From assembly GCA_002343425.1 (NCBI GenBank), contig DDSO01000128.1:6154-12947 (forward strand): a DNA stretch of 6,794 nucleotides, read 5' to 3'. The number at the start of each line of letters is the position of its first letter. The stretch's first letter is position 1. The translations under genes were made by a program, and so were the position numbers. Shown here in pieces: positions 4,882 through 6,794 of this stretch. Under the pieces are notes generated by a model. It searched no databases. It was not told the DNA's origin and worked only from the letters and a program-made list of their open reading frames with translations. Origin of the DNA: Brevundimonas sp. UBA2388. Its GTDB lineage: Bacteria > Pseudomonadota > Alphaproteobacteria > Caulobacterales > Caulobacteraceae.

Positions 4882-5975
4882 TACGCGGCCGCGGCTCCGC
4901 GACGCATGCGCCAGAAGCGCAGGGTCCGGAGGGCGGCGTCGCGGCTCAGTTCGGCGTACATCCGGGCGTAGGAGTGAGCCTTGGCCATGGCGTCTCCGTC
5001 GTCGTTCAGCAGCACCACCGCATAGGTGAGGAACAGGGCCCGATCGAGATCGGCGGCCTTGCAGACTACGGCCAGGGCGTCGAGTTCGCGCCGCTCGATG
5101 ATCTGGCGGGCGGTGTGGAAGTCGATGTCGGACAACTGGGCCAGGGCGATCAGGAACGAGGTCGTACCCCCTGAGCGCAGGAACCGCGCCAGCATCTGCG
5201 GCGTCAGCTGACCGGCGGCCTTGAGCTCTTCGACATAGGCCGAGCACTCAGCGTAGTCGGCGGGCAGGGCGCCGTCGTCCGTGGCGATGCGGGCCCGGCC
5301 GGCGGCCAGGGCGCTTTCCAGCAGAGCCGGATCCATCCGGGCGTTCTGTTCGAGGATGCGCGTCCGCAGCCGCGCCTCGACGACGAAATACATCTCGTTG
5401 AGCAGATCAGCCGGCAAGCCGGCGCGGGATACCGTGGCCTCGTGCAGCGCCGGATTGACCCGCGCCCGCTCGACGGCTGCCTCGGACGACTTGCGCGACA
5501 GCTGGGCGCCGTCGTTGCGCAGCAGGGCGCCGAGAGTCTCGTCGTCGCCGCGTTCGACGATGACCTCGGACACGGCCTCGGACACCGACGGGCGGGCCGA
5601 GACGGCGCGCATATGCGCCTGGCCATGGCTGCGGACCACGCCCAGCAGGTCTTCGTCGGTCAGGACCGGCGAGGTCGTGAGCACGGCTTCGGCGACGGCG
5701 GCCTCGTCATTGGCCAGTCTGCGGATCAGGGCATGGGGCGCATCGGGCGCATTCGCGAACCGGGCGGACAGTTCGGCGCGTACCGCGGTCTCCATGTCAG
5801 CCGCGAGGCTGGTCAGGACGGATCCGTAGAGGGTGTCTTCGGTGGCGCTGCGGGCCGAGGTTCCAAAGAAATGCTCGGTCAGTTCACGCAGCAGGGCGCG
5901 GCGCTTCTCGCTCGACCCCTCTTCGGCCATGGCGATCAGCTCGGGCAGGCGGGAGGGCGTCGACGCAACTGTCAC
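4881..5975 (-). CDS. DUF2336 domain protein (second in the window)
   Basis: A 364-residue, probably cytoplasmic, helical-repeat protein of the DUF2336 family, whose function is unknown. Family-like segments are MAEEGSSEKRRALLRELTEHFF (residues 16-37, helical N-terminus), MRAVSARPSVSEAVSEVIVERGDDE (122-146) and LLRNDGAQLSRKSSEAAVERA (151-171). The stretch LIRRLANDEAAVAEAVLTTS followed by PVLTDEDLLGVVR lies at about 83-115. A C-terminal block (about 262-350) starts MLARFLRSGGTTSFLIALAQ and includes a cysteine-containing VVCKAADL motif, resembling the ILCKATGL segment of the other DUF2336 protein at 2868-4085. The start is GTG at 5975, chosen because it overlaps the upstream TGA as GTGA; Met16 is the alternative. 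The stop TAG abuts the heptamer array. It converges on mucR and is probably co-expressed with the proline-rich protein upstream. Confidence 0.9.
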   Translation of the reverse strand: MTVASTPSRLPELIAMAEEGSSEKRRALLRELTEHFFGTSARSATEDTLYGSVLTSLAADMETAVRAELSARFANAPDAPHALIRRLANDEAAVAEAVLTTSPVLTDEDLLGVVRSHGQAHMRAVSARPSVSEAVSEVIVERGDDETLGALLRNDGAQLSRKSSEAAVERARVNPALHEATVSRAGLPADLLNEMYFVVEARLRTRILEQNARMDPALLESALAAGRARIATDDGALPADYAECSAYVEELKAAGQLTPQMLARFLRSGGTTSFLIALAQLSDIDFHTARQIIERRELDALAVVCKAADLDRALFLTYAVVLLNDDGDAMAKAHSYARMYAELSRDAALRTLRFWRMRRGAAAA

Positions 5976-6794
5976 TGATGGTCCCCGTCGGAGGCGGCGG
6001 GCGCGTGGCGTATACGGCCCTGGGCGTCGCGGATCAGGGTCGGACCCTGTTCGGGTGCAGCCAGATCCTGCGAGGCGATGGTCTCGGGCATGGTCACGAC
6101 CAGGGCGTCCACATAGTTCGGCGCGGGCATTTCCAGGGCGTCCGGCTGCCGACCGTTCTGACGATGGACCGAATAATAGCGGCCGCCCTGGGTCGGCGGG
6201 CGTTCGCCGCTGTTGCTGACCTCAGCGACCCGACGCGGTTGGGGCGCAGCCGGGCGGGGAGTTACGCCGGCGGGGTCGATGACCGGGGGCGCGGCGACCG
6301 GAGCCGGGGCGGGCGCGTCCTGCTGCATGCGGAAGATCGGCGCATCGCGACGCGGCGCCATCGGATCGAACGGCTCGCTTTGGGCGGGCGGCGCCTGGGA
6401 GGGCGGCGGCGCATAGATCAGTTCGGCCGGCAGGGCCTGACCACGGCCGCCGGGATCGGGCAGATAGTCGGGAGTCGCGCGGGGCTGGGGCGCGGGAGGC
6501 GGGGCTGGCGCAGGCCGGGGCGCCACGGGCGGGGCCGCGGCCGGCGCAGGTGCGGCCATCACGGCTTCCGGCGGCGGCGCGACAGGGTTCATCCAGGCGT
6601 TGGCCGGCGTGAGGGTGCGCCGGGCGCCGGGAGCAGGCGTCAGGCCAGGTCGGGTGGGGACGGGCGCGGCCGAGTTGAAACCCCCGTGGGGAATGGGAGT
6701 GTTGGGGCGTCTCAGGTCGCGTCTTCCGGCAGCGGCAGGAGCGGCGGCGGGGGCCGCCGGGCCGGCCTCACCGCGGCCGTAGAAGCCCATCGAC
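5972..6794 (-). CDS. Proline/alanine-rich protein with conserved-looking C-terminus, 5' end possibly outside the window
   Basis: Function not recognised. The frame is open to the window edge; the first visible Met (6790) leaves 272 residues, but the ribosome site would lie outside, so the true start may be upstream. Residues about 10-190 are low-complexity, dominated by proline and alanine with scattered arginine, as in a disordered linker or cell-envelope-spanning segment. No membrane segment is visible in this part. The C-terminal 70 residues look folded and constrained: RYYSVHRQNGRQPD (204-217), an acidic/hydrophobic stretch including MPAPNYVDALVVTMPE, then GPTLIRDAQGRIRHAP (249-264). From memory, RYYSVHR-x-GRxPD-like segments recur in hypothetical proteins of related alphaproteobacteria; I cannot verify this here. 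The stop TGA overlaps the GTG start of the DUF2336 gene by 4 nt, implying coupled translation and a shared role. Confidence 0.72.
   Translation of the reverse strand, partial: SMGFYGRGEAGPAAPAAAPAAAGRRDLRRPNTPIPHGGFNSAAPVPTRPGLTPAPGARRTLTPANAWMNPVAPPPEAVMAAPAPAAAPPVAPRPAPAPPPAPQPRATPDYLPDPGGRGQALPAELIYAPPPSQAPPAQSEPFDPMAPRRDAPIFRMQQDAPAPAPVAAPPVIDPAGVTPRPAAPQPRRVAEVSNSGERPPTQGGRYYSVHRQNGRQPDALEMPAPNYVDALVVTMPETIASQDLAAPEQGPTLIRDAQGRIRHAPAASDGDHQ

Noticed and set aside
4849..5247. A 132-codon minus-strand open frame running into the heptamer repeats
   Set aside because: Shadow of the DUF2336 gene in another frame; the ASDEWLVASG-like end is only the translation of the repeat.
5281..5978. Two overlapping plus-strand open frames opposite the second DUF2336 gene
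   Set aside because: Ser/Arg- or Gly/Arg-rich shadow frames with no ribosome site and no family resemblance.

Overview
The window is GC-rich, gene-dense DNA of alphaproteobacterial type. The best guess is a Caulobacterales member such as a Brevundimonas or Caulobacter relative. This rests on a MucR/Ros-family regulator, two DUF2336 helical-repeat proteins (a mainly alphaproteobacterial family), GTGA stop/start overlaps and the codon composition. The genus is inference.

Layout, left to right. Positions 1-572 hold the 3' two-fifths or more of a cysteine synthase gene (cysK type). Positions 573-657 hold a compact regulatory region with a sigma70-like promoter and two TetR-type palindromes. Positions 658-2823 hold a tight three-gene operon on the plus strand: a DUF4287/DUF5655 protein, a TetR-family repressor that starts at a GTG overlapping the previous stop, and a secreted protein joining a lipocalin-like domain to a PCuAC-type copper-binding domain. 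The repressor probably controls its own operon through the two palindromes. Positions 2868-4085 encode a DUF2336 protein preceded by a 14-bp palindrome. Positions 4086-4251 are an unusually AT-rich leader in front of mucR (4252-4686), which ends at a clear intrinsic terminator.

From 4740 to 4883 a convergent intergenic region carries heptamer tandem repeats arranged as a 22-bp perfect inverted repeat; the right-hand array abuts the stop codon of the next gene. On the minus strand, a partial proline/alanine-rich protein gene (6794-5972) overlaps by 4 nt a second DUF2336 gene (5975-4881), so those two are probably translationally coupled.

The most interesting points are the self-contained TetR operon with its twin operators and fused calycin/PCuAC product, the placement of a MucR regulator between two convergent DUF2336 genes, the incomplete zinc-ligand set of that MucR, and the inverted heptamer repeats. 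No RNA gene, CRISPR array, insertion sequence or replication origin was recognised.
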